Assembly (NCBI GenBank): GCA_946480065.1
Contig: CAMLJA010000009.1
Coordinates: 1 to 18,839, forward strand
Origin: an uncultured Thermomonas sp.
Lineage (GTDB): Bacteria > Pseudomonadota > Gammaproteobacteria > Xanthomonadales > Xanthomonadaceae
DNA length: 18,839 bases
Direction of reading: 5' to 3'
A program made the translations under genes and the position numbers. The notes under the pieces are model-generated. The model saw only the letters and a program-made list of their open reading frames with translations. It was not told where the DNA came from and searched no databases. Below are positions 6,207 through 13,055 of this stretch, piece by piece (the first letter of the stretch is position 1; each line of letters opens with the position of its first letter).

Positions 6207-7001
6207 ATGACAGACCACGCCCCGCACGACCCGCTGGTCATCGCCGGCAAGGCCTACGCCTCGCGGCTGCTGACCGGCACCGGCAAGTTCAAGGACCTCG
6301 ACGAAACCCGCCGCGCCACCGAGGCCGCCGGCGCGCAGATCGTCACCGTGGCGATCCGCCGCACGAACATCGGCCAGGATCCGAACGAGCCGAACCTGCT
6401 CGACGTCCTGCCGCCGGACCGCTACACCATCCTTCCCAACACCGCCGGCTGCTACAGCGCCGACGACGCCGTGCGCACCTGCCGGCTGGCGCGCGAGCTG
6501 CTGGACGGCCACGCCCTGGTCAAGCTCGAGGTGCTGGGCGACGCGCGCACGCTCTACCCCGACGTGGTGCAGACCCTGGCCGCCGCGGAAACGCTTGTGC
6601 GCGACGGTTTCCAGGTCATGGTCTACACCAGCGACGACCCGATCCTGTGCAAGCGGCTGGAGGAGATCGGCTGCGTGGCGGTAATGCCGCTGGCGGCGCC
6701 GATCGGCTCCGGCCTGGGCATCCAGAACCGCTACAACCTGCTGGAGATCGTGGAGAACGCCAGCGTCCCGATCATCGTCGACGCCGGCGTGGGCACCGCC
6801 TCGGACGCCAGCATCGCGATGGAGCTGGGCTGCGACGGCGTGCTGATGAACACCGCGATCGCCGGCGCGAAGGACCCGGTGCTGATGGCCGGCGCCATGC
6901 GCAAGGCGGTCGAGGCCGGCCGCGATGCGTTCCTGGCCGGGCGCATCCCGCGCAAGCGCTTCGCCTCGGCCTCGAGCCCGGTCGACGGGCTGATCGCCTG
7001 A
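6207..7001 (+). CDS. thiG: Thiazole synthase ThiG
   Basis: The product is a 264-residue TIM-barrel synthase that condenses 1-deoxy-D-xylulose 5-phosphate with dehydroglycine and sulfur from ThiS thiocarboxylate. Key segments are the N-terminal [10 protein letters not shown] (19-28), AIRRTNIGQ (49-57), [22 protein letters not shown], the Schiff-base lysine Lys106 in [22 protein letters not shown] (160-172) and the phosphate-binding [11 protein letters not shown] (191-201). Start at ATG 6207 is chosen because conserved sequence begins directly after it and a -10-like GATAAT lies 6 nt upstream. The longer in-frame start at 6090 adds 39 unrelated residues. Its stop is one base before the trmB ATG. 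Gene order thiS-thiG-trmB fits xanthomonads. No thiH/thiO or thiF is present here. Confidence 0.95.
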   Translation: MTDHAPHDPLVIAGKAYASRLLTGTGKFKDLDETRRATEAAGAQIVTVAIRRTNIGQDPNEPNLLDVLPPDRYTILPNTAGCYSADDAVRTCRLARELLDGHALVKLEVLGDARTLYPDVVQTLAAAETLVRDGFQVMVYTSDDPILCKRLEEIGCVAVMPLAAPIGSGLGIQNRYNLLEIVENASVPIIVDAGVGTASDASIAMELGCDGVLMNTAIAGAKDPVLMAGAMRKAVEAGRDAFLAGRIPRKRFASASSPVDGLIA

Positions 7002-7002
7002 G

Positions 7003-7737
7003 ATGACCGACCCGTTCGCGAGCGACGGGCGCAAGGCGCCGCCCAAGCCGTTCACCGTCACCGAGGGTCAGCGCAAGGTGCGCAGCTTCGTGCTGCGCCA
7101 GGGCCGCTTCACCGACGCCCAGCAGCGCGCGTTCGACGAACTGTGGCCGCGCTTCGGGCTGGACTACGCGGGCACCCCGCGCGACTTCGACGCCGCGTTC
7201 GGCCGCCGCGCGCCGCGCATCCTGGAGATCGGCTTCGGCAACGGCGAGGCGCTGCGCTACTCCGCGCAGCGCGACCCGGCGCGCGACCACGTCGGCATCG
7301 AGGTGCACGCGCCCGGCGTGGGGCGGCTGCTCAACGCGCTGGCCGCGGACGCTGCGACCAACGTCCGCCTCTACCACCACGACGCGGTGGAGGTGCTGGA
7401 ACACGAGATCGCCGACGGGACGCTGGACGAGCTCCGGATCTACTTCCCCGACCCCTGGCACAAGAAGCGCCACCACAAGCGCCGGCTGGTGAGCCCGGCG
7501 TTCGCCGCGCTGCTGGTGCGCAAGCTGGCGCCCGGCGGGCGCTTGCACCTCGCCACCGATTGGCGGGACTATGCCGAGCAGATGTGGGACGTGCTGGACG
7601 CGACCCCCGGCATCGCCAACCGCGCCGGGCCGCGCGGCCACGTGCCGCGGCCGGACTGGCGCCCGCAGACGCACTTCGAGGCGCGTGGCCTGAAGCTGGG
7701 GCACGGGGTCTGGGACCTGCTGTACGACCGCTGCTGA
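7003..7737 (+). CDS. trmB: tRNA (guanine-N7-)-methyltransferase TrmB
   Basis: This 244-residue class I SAM methyltransferase forms m7G46 in the variable loop of tRNAs. The basic N-terminus includes [21 protein letters not shown]. Motif I is [11 protein letters not shown] (73-83), acidic Glu100 lies in VGIEVH, and the family-defining catalytic segment is [17 protein letters not shown] (about 146-162). [10 protein letters not shown] and [18 protein letters not shown] complete the fold. Length is normal. The ATG begins one nucleotide after the thiG stop (TGAGATG) with no clear own ribosome binding site, so translation probably depends on thiG. Confidence 0.96.
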   Translation: MTDPFASDGRKAPPKPFTVTEGQRKVRSFVLRQGRFTDAQQRAFDELWPRFGLDYAGTPRDFDAAFGRRAPRILEIGFGNGEALRYSAQRDPARDHVGIEVHAPGVGRLLNALAADAATNVRLYHHDAVEVLEHEIADGTLDELRIYFPDPWHKKRHHKRRLVSPAFAALLVRKLAPGGRLHLATDWRDYAEQMWDVLDATPGIANRAGPRGHVPRPDWRPQTHFEARGLKLGHGVWDLLYDRC

Positions 7738-7770
7738 ACCGCTGACCCAGGACAGGAACGACGTCGCCGG

Positions 7771-9609
7771 ATGGACACCACGCTGACGCTCACCGCCGAC
7801 ATGGAGCTGGTGCTCGGGCTGGTGTTCTTCACGATGGTGATGTTCCTGTTCGAGCGCATCCGCGCCGACGTGGTGGCGCTGGTGGTGCTGGTGGTGCTGG
7901 GCCTGACCGGGCTGGTCCCGCGCGAGGACCTGTTCGGCGGCTTCTCCGGCAACGCGGTGATGAGCATCATCGCCACCATGATCCTGGGCGCCGGGCTGGA
8001 CCGCACCGGCGCGCTCAACCGGCTGGCGGCGTGGCTGCTGCGCCGCTCGAACGGGATCGAGTCGCGCCTGCTGCTGCTCACCACCGGCGCGGCCGGCCTG
8101 ACCAGCTCGGTGATGCAGAACCCGTCGGTGATGTCGCTGTTCCTGCCGGTGGCCTCGCGGCTGTCCTCGCGCACCGGCCTGACCCTGTCGCGCCTGCTGC
8201 TGCCGCTGGCGGCGGCGATCGTGATGGGCGGCGGGCTGACCATGGTCGGCAACTCGCCGCTGATCCTGCTCAACGATTTGCTGGTGGCGGCCAACGCCAA
8301 CCTGCCTTCCGGCGCCGCCACGCTGGAGCCACTGAAGATGTTCGCGCCGATGCCGATCGGCCTGGCGCTGCTGGCCACCTCGCTGGCCTACTTCCATTTC
8401 TTCGGCGGCCGCCGGCTGCGCGAGGACGGCGACGACGCGGTGACGCCGGCGCGCACCCAGAGCTATTTCTCGCGCGCCTACGGGATCGAGGGCGACGTGT
8501 ACGAACTGGCCGTCACCGCCGATAGCCCGCTGGTGGGCATGAGCGTGGGCGACACCGAGGCCATGCACGGCGCGCCGCTGCTGCTGGCGCTGCGCACCGG
8601 CGACGACTCCCGGCTGGCGCCGCCGGCCGACAGCCGCATCTGGGTGGGCAGCGTGCTGGGGATGATGGGGCCCAGGCAGGCGGTGGCCGACTTCGCGCAG
8701 AACAACTTCCTGCGCCTGTCCACCCGCCTGCGCACCTTCGCCGACCTGTTCAACCCCAGCCGCGCCGGCATCTCCGAGGCGGTGGTGCCGCCGACCTCGC
8801 GCTTCATCGGCAAGACCCAGGCCGAGCTGCGGCTGCGCAAGCAGACCGGCATCAGCCTGCTGGCGATCAACCGCGACAAGCAGGTGCTGCGCGAGGACGT
8901 GCGCAACACCCCGATCCGCGCCGGCGACATGCTGGTGCTGCACAGCATCTGGACCGACCTGGCGCAGGCGGCCAAGGGCAAGGACTTCGTGGTGGTCACC
9001 GACTACCCCAAGGACGAGCAGCGCCCGCACAAGTTCAAGATCGCGATGGCGATCTTCGCGGTGTCCATGCTGCTGGCGCTGAGCTCGAAGATCCCGGTGC
9101 CGATCGCGCTGATGACCGGGGTGGCCGGGATGCTGGTGGCCGGCGTGCTGCACGTGGACGAGGCCTACGCCGCGATCAGCTGGAAGACGGTGTTCCTGAT
9201 GGCCTGCCTGATCCCGCTGGGCTGGGCGATGGATTCCAGCGGCGCCGCGGCGTGGGTGGCCGGGCACACCCTGGAGCGGCTGCCCGAGGGCTTCCCGCTG
9301 TGGCTGATCCAGCTGCTGATCGGCGTGCTGACCACCGCGTTCTCGCTGGTGATCAGCCACGTGGGCGCGACCATCGTGATGGTGCCGATCGCGATCAACA
9401 TCGCGCTGGCCGCCGGCGGCGACCCCACCGGGTTCGCGCTGATCGTGGCGCTGTCGGCCTCGAACAACCTGATGACCGCCTCGAACCCGGTGATGTCGAT
9501 GATCACCGGGCCCGCCAACTACGGCGCGCGCGACCTGTGGCGGGTCGGCGGCCCGCTGTCGCTGGCCTACCTGGCGGTGATCGTGCTGGCGGTCAACCTG
9601 TTGTACTAG
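7771..9609 (+). CDS. SLC13/DASS-family anion permease with central RCK_C (TrkA-C) domains
   Basis: The inner-membrane protein has 612 residues. An N-terminal half of membrane helices (about 12-212) contains a re-entrant-loop-like signature TSSVMQNPSVMSLFLPV and MVGNSPLILLND. A soluble middle (about 213-420) looks like two RCK_C-type ligand-binding modules, roughly 240-310 and 328-410. The C-terminal helices (about 423-611) carry the second signature ASNNLMTASNPVMSMITGPANY. This inverted-repeat layout with central RCK_C domains is typical of SLC13-type sodium-coupled carriers annotated for sulfate, citrate or dicarboxylates. The substrate cannot be assigned. The ATG at 7771 has AGGAA about 12 nt upstream; ATG 7801 is an alternative. 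It starts 33 nt after trmB and may be co-transcribed. Its 3' end overlaps the convergent Rieske gene by 17 nt. Confidence 0.9.
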   Translation: MDTTLTLTADMELVLGLVFFTMVMFLFERIRADVVALVVLVVLGLTGLVPREDLFGGFSGNAVMSIIATMILGAGLDRTGALNRLAAWLLRRSNGIESRLLLLTTGAAGLTSSVMQNPSVMSLFLPVASRLSSRTGLTLSRLLLPLAAAIVMGGGLTMVGNSPLILLNDLLVAANANLPSGAATLEPLKMFAPMPIGLALLATSLAYFHFFGGRRLREDGDDAVTPARTQSYFSRAYGIEGDVYELAVTADSPLVGMSVGDTEAMHGAPLLLALRTGDDSRLAPPADSRIWVGSVLGMMGPRQAVADFAQNNFLRLSTRLRTFADLFNPSRAGISEAVVPPTSRFIGKTQAELRLRKQTGISLLAINRDKQVLREDVRNTPIRAGDMLVLHSIWTDLAQAAKGKDFVVVTDYPKDEQRPHKFKIAMAIFAVSMLLALSSKIPVPIALMTGVAGMLVAGVLHVDEAYAAISWKTVFLMACLIPLGWAMDSSGAAAWVAGHTLERLPEGFPLWLIQLLIGVLTTAFSLVISHVGATIVMVPIAINIALAAGGDPTGFALIVALSASNNLMTASNPVMSMITGPANYGARDLWRVGGPLSLAYLAVIVLAVNLLY

Positions 9610-9970
9610 CCGGGCCCAGGCGCACCTGGCCGGCCTCGCAGTGCACCGCCACCGCGCGCAGGCGGTCGCCGCGGCACGGGCCGCCCACGCATTCGCCGCC
9701 GGCCAGCTCGAAGCTGGCGCCGTGCACCGCGCACACCAGGCCGCCGTCGCGGCTGCGCAGGAACTGCCCGGGCGCCCAGTCCAGCCGGCGCCCGGCGTGG
9801 GGGCAGACGTTGAGCCAGGCGCGCACCGCGCCGGCGGCGTCGCGGTGGAGGATCACCGACTCCGGTTCGCCGTCCACGCGCGCCTCGACCTCCAGCAGCG
9901 CGCCGGGCGGCAAGGCGTCCAGCGACGCCAGCACGGGCGCGTCCCCGGCGGGATTTAACGAACCGCTCAC
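9593..9970 (-). CDS. Small Rieske [2Fe-2S] ferredoxin-like protein
   Basis: The product is a soluble stand-alone Rieske protein of about 110-137 residues. The cluster-binding motifs are CPHAGRRLDW (Cys-X-His) and CAVHG (Cys-X2-His), spaced by 21 residues, slightly longer than usual. Three further cysteines follow (in GGECVGGPCRGD and VHCEAG). The start is uncertain: ATG 10006, GTG 9970 and GTG 9934 are in frame. Codons upstream of 9934 include AGT, AGA, GTT, TTA and AAT, atypical for this GC-rich genome. A TTAAAT that could be a -10 lies at 9953-9958, with GGGGA before GTG 9934, so the true start may be the shortest. Likely an electron carrier or a small-subunit-like ferredoxin; no partner oxygenase or reductase is nearby. 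Its 3' end overlaps the transporter gene. Confidence 0.82.
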   Translation of the reverse strand: MSGSLNPAGDAPVLASLDALPPGALLEVEARVDGEPESVILHRDAAGAVRAWLNVCPHAGRRLDWAPGQFLRSRDGGLVCAVHGASFELAGGECVGGPCRGDRLRAVAVHCEAGQVRLGPASTTG

Positions 9971-10043
9971 AACTGCCCCGCGCGATCTCCGGATACTTGC
10001 CGGCATTGTGTCATGGCGGCCGCGCGCCGCAGGATCGTCGACC

Positions 10044-10328
10044 TTGATCTCATTGTTCCGCCACCGCCGCTACCACCGCGCCCGCGCCGCATTCGCCGCG
10101 CCGCGGCGCCCGCGCCATCCCCTGCTGCGCGTGCTGCTGGGCATCGCCGGCATCGCCCTGCTGCTGGCGCTGCTGTTCGTCAGCGTGTTCGTCGGCCTGG
10201 CCATGCTGGGCGTGGGCATGGTGTGGCGGCTGTGGGCCCGGCGCGGGCGGCCGCTGGCCGCGCGCGCGCGCAGCCTGGACGGCGACTTCCGGGTGGTCGG
10301 CAAGGCCCAGCTCCCGCTGGCGCGCTGA
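10044..10328 (+). CDS. Small one-helix membrane protein of unknown function
   Basis: A 94-residue protein is inferred from TTG 10044, preceded by AGGA with 9-nt spacing; TTG 10053 is an alternative. The N-terminal 30 residues are strongly basic (FRHRRYHRAR, RRPRHP). A long Leu/Val/Gly-rich hydrophobic stretch follows (about 31-62), long enough for one helix or a tight hairpin. A basic stop-transfer WRLWARRGRP and a short polar tail GDFRVVGKAQLPLAR complete it. The stop TGA directly abuts the ATG of the FAH-family gene (TGAATG), indicating one transcript and coupled translation. I do not recognise a family. Support comes from membrane character, ribosome binding site and tight spacing, not from homology. 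Confidence 0.62.
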   Translation: MISLFRHRRYHRARAAFAAPRRPRHPLLRVLLGIAGIALLLALLFVSVFVGLAMLGVGMVWRLWARRGRPLAARARSLDGDFRVVGKAQLPLAR

Positions 10329-11075
10329 ATGGCCGCGCCGGATCCGCGCGACGACCTGGTGGCCGCCGCCCCGGCGCCGCGTATCCCGGTGGTCGGGGCC
10401 GACGGCGCCGTGCTGGGCGCCTTCCCGGTGCGCCGCGTGTACTGCGTGGGCCGCAACTTCGCCGACCACGCCCGCGAGATGGGCGCGGCGGTCCCCGCGG
10501 CCGGCGCCGACCGCGGCCGCCCGGTGTTCTTCCTCAAGCCCGCCGACGCGGTGGTGCCGGAAGGCGACATCCCCTATCCGCCGGGCACCGACGACCTGCA
10601 CCACGAGGTCGAGCTGGTGGTCGCGCTGGGCCGCGATGCGCCGCCCGGCGTGCTGGCCGAGCCCGATGCGCCGGCGCTGGTGCTGGGCTACGGCGTGGGC
10701 GTGGACCTGACCCGGCGCGACCTGCAGGCGGCGGCCAAGGCCAAGGGCCTGCCGTGGGACACCGGCAAGGCGTTCGACCATTCGGCCCCGGTCAGCGCGC
10801 TGCGCCCGGCGGCGCTGGCGGGCGACCTGGACGCGCTGTCGCTGTCGCTGGAGGTCAACGGCGAATGCCGCCAGCAGTCCGGCCTGGACCGGATGGTCTG
10901 GCGGGTGCCCGAGATCCTGCACGAACTCTCGCGGCTGTACGCGCTGCGCGCCGGCGACCTGGTGTTCATGGGCACCCCGGCCGGCGTGGCCGCGCTGCGC
11001 CCCGGCGATGCCTTCGTGGCGCGGCTCGGCGGGCTGGCCGAACGCAGCGGCCGGATCCTGCCGCCCGCGGTGTAG
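10329..11075 (+). CDS. Fumarylacetoacetate hydrolase (FAH) family protein
   Basis: The 248-residue cytoplasmic enzyme belongs to the FAH/2-hydroxyhepta-2,4-diene-1,7-dioate isomerase superfamily. Hallmarks are [16 protein letters not shown] (about 37-52), [10 protein letters not shown] (67-76), the metal ligands Glu93 and Glu95 in [11 protein letters not shown], Asp126 in [14 protein letters not shown], and [16 protein letters not shown] with Lys147. The C-terminal [15 protein letters not shown] is also conserved. Length and motifs match YcgM-like members, which act as acylpyruvate hydrolases or oxaloacetate decarboxylases/tautomerases. The exact reaction is not decidable here. It starts immediately after the small membrane protein's stop and ends 34 nt before mscL, with a perfect palindrome between. 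Confidence 0.92.
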   Translation: MAAPDPRDDLVAAAPAPRIPVVGADGAVLGAFPVRRVYCVGRNFADHAREMGAAVPAAGADRGRPVFFLKPADAVVPEGDIPYPPGTDDLHHEVELVVALGRDAPPGVLAEPDAPALVLGYGVGVDLTRRDLQAAAKAKGLPWDTGKAFDHSAPVSALRPAALAGDLDALSLSLEVNGECRQQSGLDRMVWRVPEILHELSRLYALRAGDLVFMGTPAGVAALRPGDAFVARLGGLAERSGRILPPAV

Positions 11076-11077
11076 GC

Positions 11078-11091
11078 TTGGCCCGGGCCAA
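11078..11091. repeat. 14-bp perfect palindrome between the FAH gene and mscL
   Basis: TTGGCCCGGGCCAA reads identically on both strands. It lies 3 nt after the FAH stop and ends 18 nt before the mscL ATG, just upstream of its GGAGG ribosome binding site. It could be an operator or part of a short hairpin; with no loop it is not a good terminator. Confidence 0.45.
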
Positions 11092-11109
11092 CCGGATGGA
11101 GGAACAGGC

Positions 11110-11514
11110 ATGGGGATGATGGGGGAATTCAGGGATTTCGCGATGCGCGGCAACGTGATCGACCTGGCGGTCGGCGTGGTGATCGGCGCCGCGTTCGGCA
11201 AGATCGTCACCGCGCTGGTCGACAAGGTGATCATGCCGCCGATCGGGCTGCTGGTCGGCGGGGTCGACTTCGCGCGGCTCGGCATCGTGCTGAAGGAGGC
11301 CACGGTGGACGCGGCCGGCAAGGAGGTGCCGCCGGTGGTGCTGGCCTACGGCGAGCTCATCAACGCGCTGATCCAGTTCGTCATCGTCGCGTTCGCGATC
11401 TTCCTGGTGGTCAAGGCGATCAACCGCATGCACCGCAGGCCCGAAGCGGCCCCGGCCGCGCCGCCGGAAGAGGTGCTGCTGCTGCGCGAGATCCGCGACG
11501 CACTGCGCAAATAG
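11110..11514 (+). CDS. mscL: Large-conductance mechanosensitive channel MscL
   Basis: This 134-residue inner-membrane channel subunit releases solutes on hypo-osmotic shock; E. coli MscL has 136. The amphipathic N-terminus [19 protein letters not shown] leads into TM1 with the pore signature [26 protein letters not shown] periplasmic loop (about 52-75) follows, then TM2 (about 78-102). A Pro/Ala-rich linker and the charged C-terminal helix [14 protein letters not shown] form the cytoplasmic bundle. The ATG at 11110 has GGAGG about 8 nt upstream; in-frame ATGs at 11116 and 11119 are possible. The frame upstream is shadow sequence. Confidence 0.96.
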   Translation: MGMMGEFRDFAMRGNVIDLAVGVVIGAAFGKIVTALVDKVIMPPIGLLVGGVDFARLGIVLKEATVDAAGKEVPPVVLAYGELINALIQFVIVAFAIFLVVKAINRMHRRPEAAPAAPPEEVLLLREIRDALRK

Positions 11515-11550
11515 GCAGCACCGGGCGGGACTTCCGCCACCCTGCGCCGG

Positions 11551-11576
11551 AGCCGCGGGCTGCTACGCTCGCGGCT
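11551..11576 (+). promoter_or_regulatory. Candidate promoter of the M28 peptidase gene, framed by an inverted repeat
   Basis: TGCTACGCT (11561-11569) is an extended -10 (TG, one base, then TACGCT) 40 nt before the ATG. It is bracketed by a 7-bp inverted repeat AGCCGCG (11551-11557) and CGCGGCT (11570-11576), which may be an operator or chance in GC-rich DNA. No clear -35. Confidence 0.4.
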
Positions 11577-11609
11577 TCGTCGTTTTTCGCGCCCGCCAGG
11601 AGACCGCAC

Positions 11610-13007
11610 ATGCGCCGTACCGCCCTCGCCTTCGCCCTTGCCCTGGCCGCAGGCCTGCCGCTGCAGGCGGCGCAGCCCACGTCGATCCCGGACGCCGCGC
11701 TGGCGCAGGCCGCGCCGCTGCGCGAACGCGCGCTGGCCGACGCCACCGGCTGGCGGGTGCTGGAATCGCTCACCACCGAAGTGGGCCCGCGGCTGGCCGG
11801 CAGCGAGGCGGACGCGCGCGCGGTGGAATGGGCCAAGGCCAAGTTCAAGGCGCTGGGCTACGACAAGGTGTGGACCGAGCCGGTGACGTTCCCGAAGTGG
11901 GAGCGGCGCAGCGAGCGCGGCGAGGTGCTGGGCGCGCACGCGCAGCCGCTGCGGCTGACCGCGCTGGGCGGCAGCCCGGGCGGCACGGTGGAGGGCGAGG
12001 TGGTGCGCTTCGCCGACCTGGCCGCGCTGGAGGCCGCGCCCGAAGGTTCGCTGGCCGGCAAGATCGCGTTCGTCGACTACCAGATGCAGCCATTCCGCGA
12101 CGGCCGCGACTACCGCAACGGCGGCGGCATCCGCGGCGCCGGCCCGTCGGCGGCGATCCGCAAGGGCGCGGCGGCGTTCCTGATGCGCTCGGCCGGCACC
12201 GACACCTCGCGCGCGCCGCATACCGGCATGACCCGCTTCCAGGAGGGGCTGGCGCCGATCCCGTCGGCCGCGCTGTCCACCGTGGACGCGGCGCAGCTGG
12301 CGCGGCTGGTCGCGCTGGGGCCGACGCGCGTGCGGGTGGCGCTGGACTGCGGCTGGGACGGCGAATACACCTCGCAGAACGTCATCGGCGAGATCACCGG
12401 CAGCACCCGCCCGGACGAGGTGGTGCTGATCGGAGGGCACCTGGATTCCTGGGACCACGGCACCGGCGCCATCGACGACGCCGCCGGCATCGCCATCAGC
12501 ATGGCCGCCGGCGCGCTGGTCAAGCCGCTGAAGCCGGCGCGCACCATCCGCGTGGTGGCGTTCGCCAACGAGGAAAGCGGGCTGTGGGGCGGGCGCCAGT
12601 ACGCGCAGAACCACGCCGGCGACGTGGCGCGCCACGTGATCGCCGCCGAGAGCGACTTCGGCGCCGGGCACATCTACGGGTTCGACAGCAGCGCGCGCGA
12701 CGCCCAGCCGGAGGCGATGCGGCAGATGATGCAGGCGCTGGCGCCGCTGGGCATCGAATGGCAGCCCGGCCAGGGCAGCCCCGAGTCCGACATCGGCCCG
12801 ATGGCCGCGCTGGGCATGGCCTGGGCCAACCTGGCGCACGACGGCACCCATTACTTCGACCTGCACCACAACGCCGAGGACACCCTGGACAAGGTGGACC
12901 CCAGGGACCTGGCCCAGAACGTGGCCGCCTACGCGGTGTTCACCTGGCTGGCGGCGCAGGCGCAGGGCGACTTCGGCAGCGCGCCCAAGGCTGCGGCGGC
13001 GAACTAG
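11610..13007 (+). CDS. Exported M28-family zinc metallopeptidase with PA-domain insert
   Basis: The product has 465 residues. An N-terminal signal peptide (MRRTALAFALALAAGLPLQA, about 1-20) implies export. The M28 domain is split by a PA-like insert (about 125-240). Zinc-site segments are GGHLDSWDHG (His277, Asp279), GAIDDAAG (Asp289/290), NEESGLWG (catalytic Glu321, ligand Glu322), AESDFG (Asp349) and DLHHNAEDTLDK (His419/420), so all expected ligands are present. Such enzymes are aminopeptidases or glutamate carboxypeptidase-like/plasma-glutamate-carboxypeptidase relatives; substrate specificity is not readable. AGGAG lies about 9 nt before the ATG. It is monocistronic and converges on the RNA methyltransferase gene, with a shared hairpin between. 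Confidence 0.94.
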   Translation: MRRTALAFALALAAGLPLQAAQPTSIPDAALAQAAPLRERALADATGWRVLESLTTEVGPRLAGSEADARAVEWAKAKFKALGYDKVWTEPVTFPKWERRSERGEVLGAHAQPLRLTALGGSPGGTVEGEVVRFADLAALEAAPEGSLAGKIAFVDYQMQPFRDGRDYRNGGGIRGAGPSAAIRKGAAAFLMRSAGTDTSRAPHTGMTRFQEGLAPIPSAALSTVDAAQLARLVALGPTRVRVALDCGWDGEYTSQNVIGEITGSTRPDEVVLIGGHLDSWDHGTGAIDDAAGIAISMAAGALVKPLKPARTIRVVAFANEESGLWGGRQYAQNHAGDVARHVIAAESDFGAGHIYGFDSSARDAQPEAMRQMMQALAPLGIEWQPGQGSPESDIGPMAALGMAWANLAHDGTHYFDLHHNAEDTLDKVDPRDLAQNVAAYAVFTWLAAQAQGDFGSAPKAAAAN

Positions 13008-13022
13008 GCCGAGCTGCGGCAG

Positions 13023-13054
13023 GCGGGCGGGCCCGGCCGCGGTCGGGCCCCCGC
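13023..13054. terminator. Bidirectional hairpin between convergent genes
   Basis: GGGCCCG (13029-13035) pairs with CGGGCCC (13044-13050). GCGG (13023-13026) can pair with CCGC (13051-13054) across a 2-nt bulge. It fills the 48-nt gap between the M28 peptidase stop and the RNA methyltransferase stop. There is no T-tract in either direction. Confidence 0.5.
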
Positions 13055-13055
13055 T

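Noticed and set aside
2419..6210. Very long plus-strand open frame (1263 codons)
   Set aside because: It runs antisense to rimK, the tRNA and the esterase, its product is low-complexity Arg/Gly/Ala/His sequence, and it is a high-GC shadow frame.
2636..6250. Very long minus-strand open frame (1204 codons)
   Set aside because: It is an out-of-frame shadow of rimK and the esterase gene and reads straight through the tRNA; no family motif.
6772..9360. 862-codon minus-strand open frame opposite thiG, trmB and the permease
   Set aside because: His/Gln/Arg-rich shadow with no domain; it crosses three well-supported plus-strand genes.
10013..11119. 368-codon plus-strand frame across the one-helix and FAH genes
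   Set aside because: Out of frame with the FAH motifs and composed of Arg/Gly/Pro-rich shadow sequence.
11346..12869. 507-codon minus-strand frame opposite mscL and the M28 peptidase, and 11828-13111 plus
   Set aside because: Both are shadows of the signal-peptide-bearing M28 peptidase, which has all its metal ligands.
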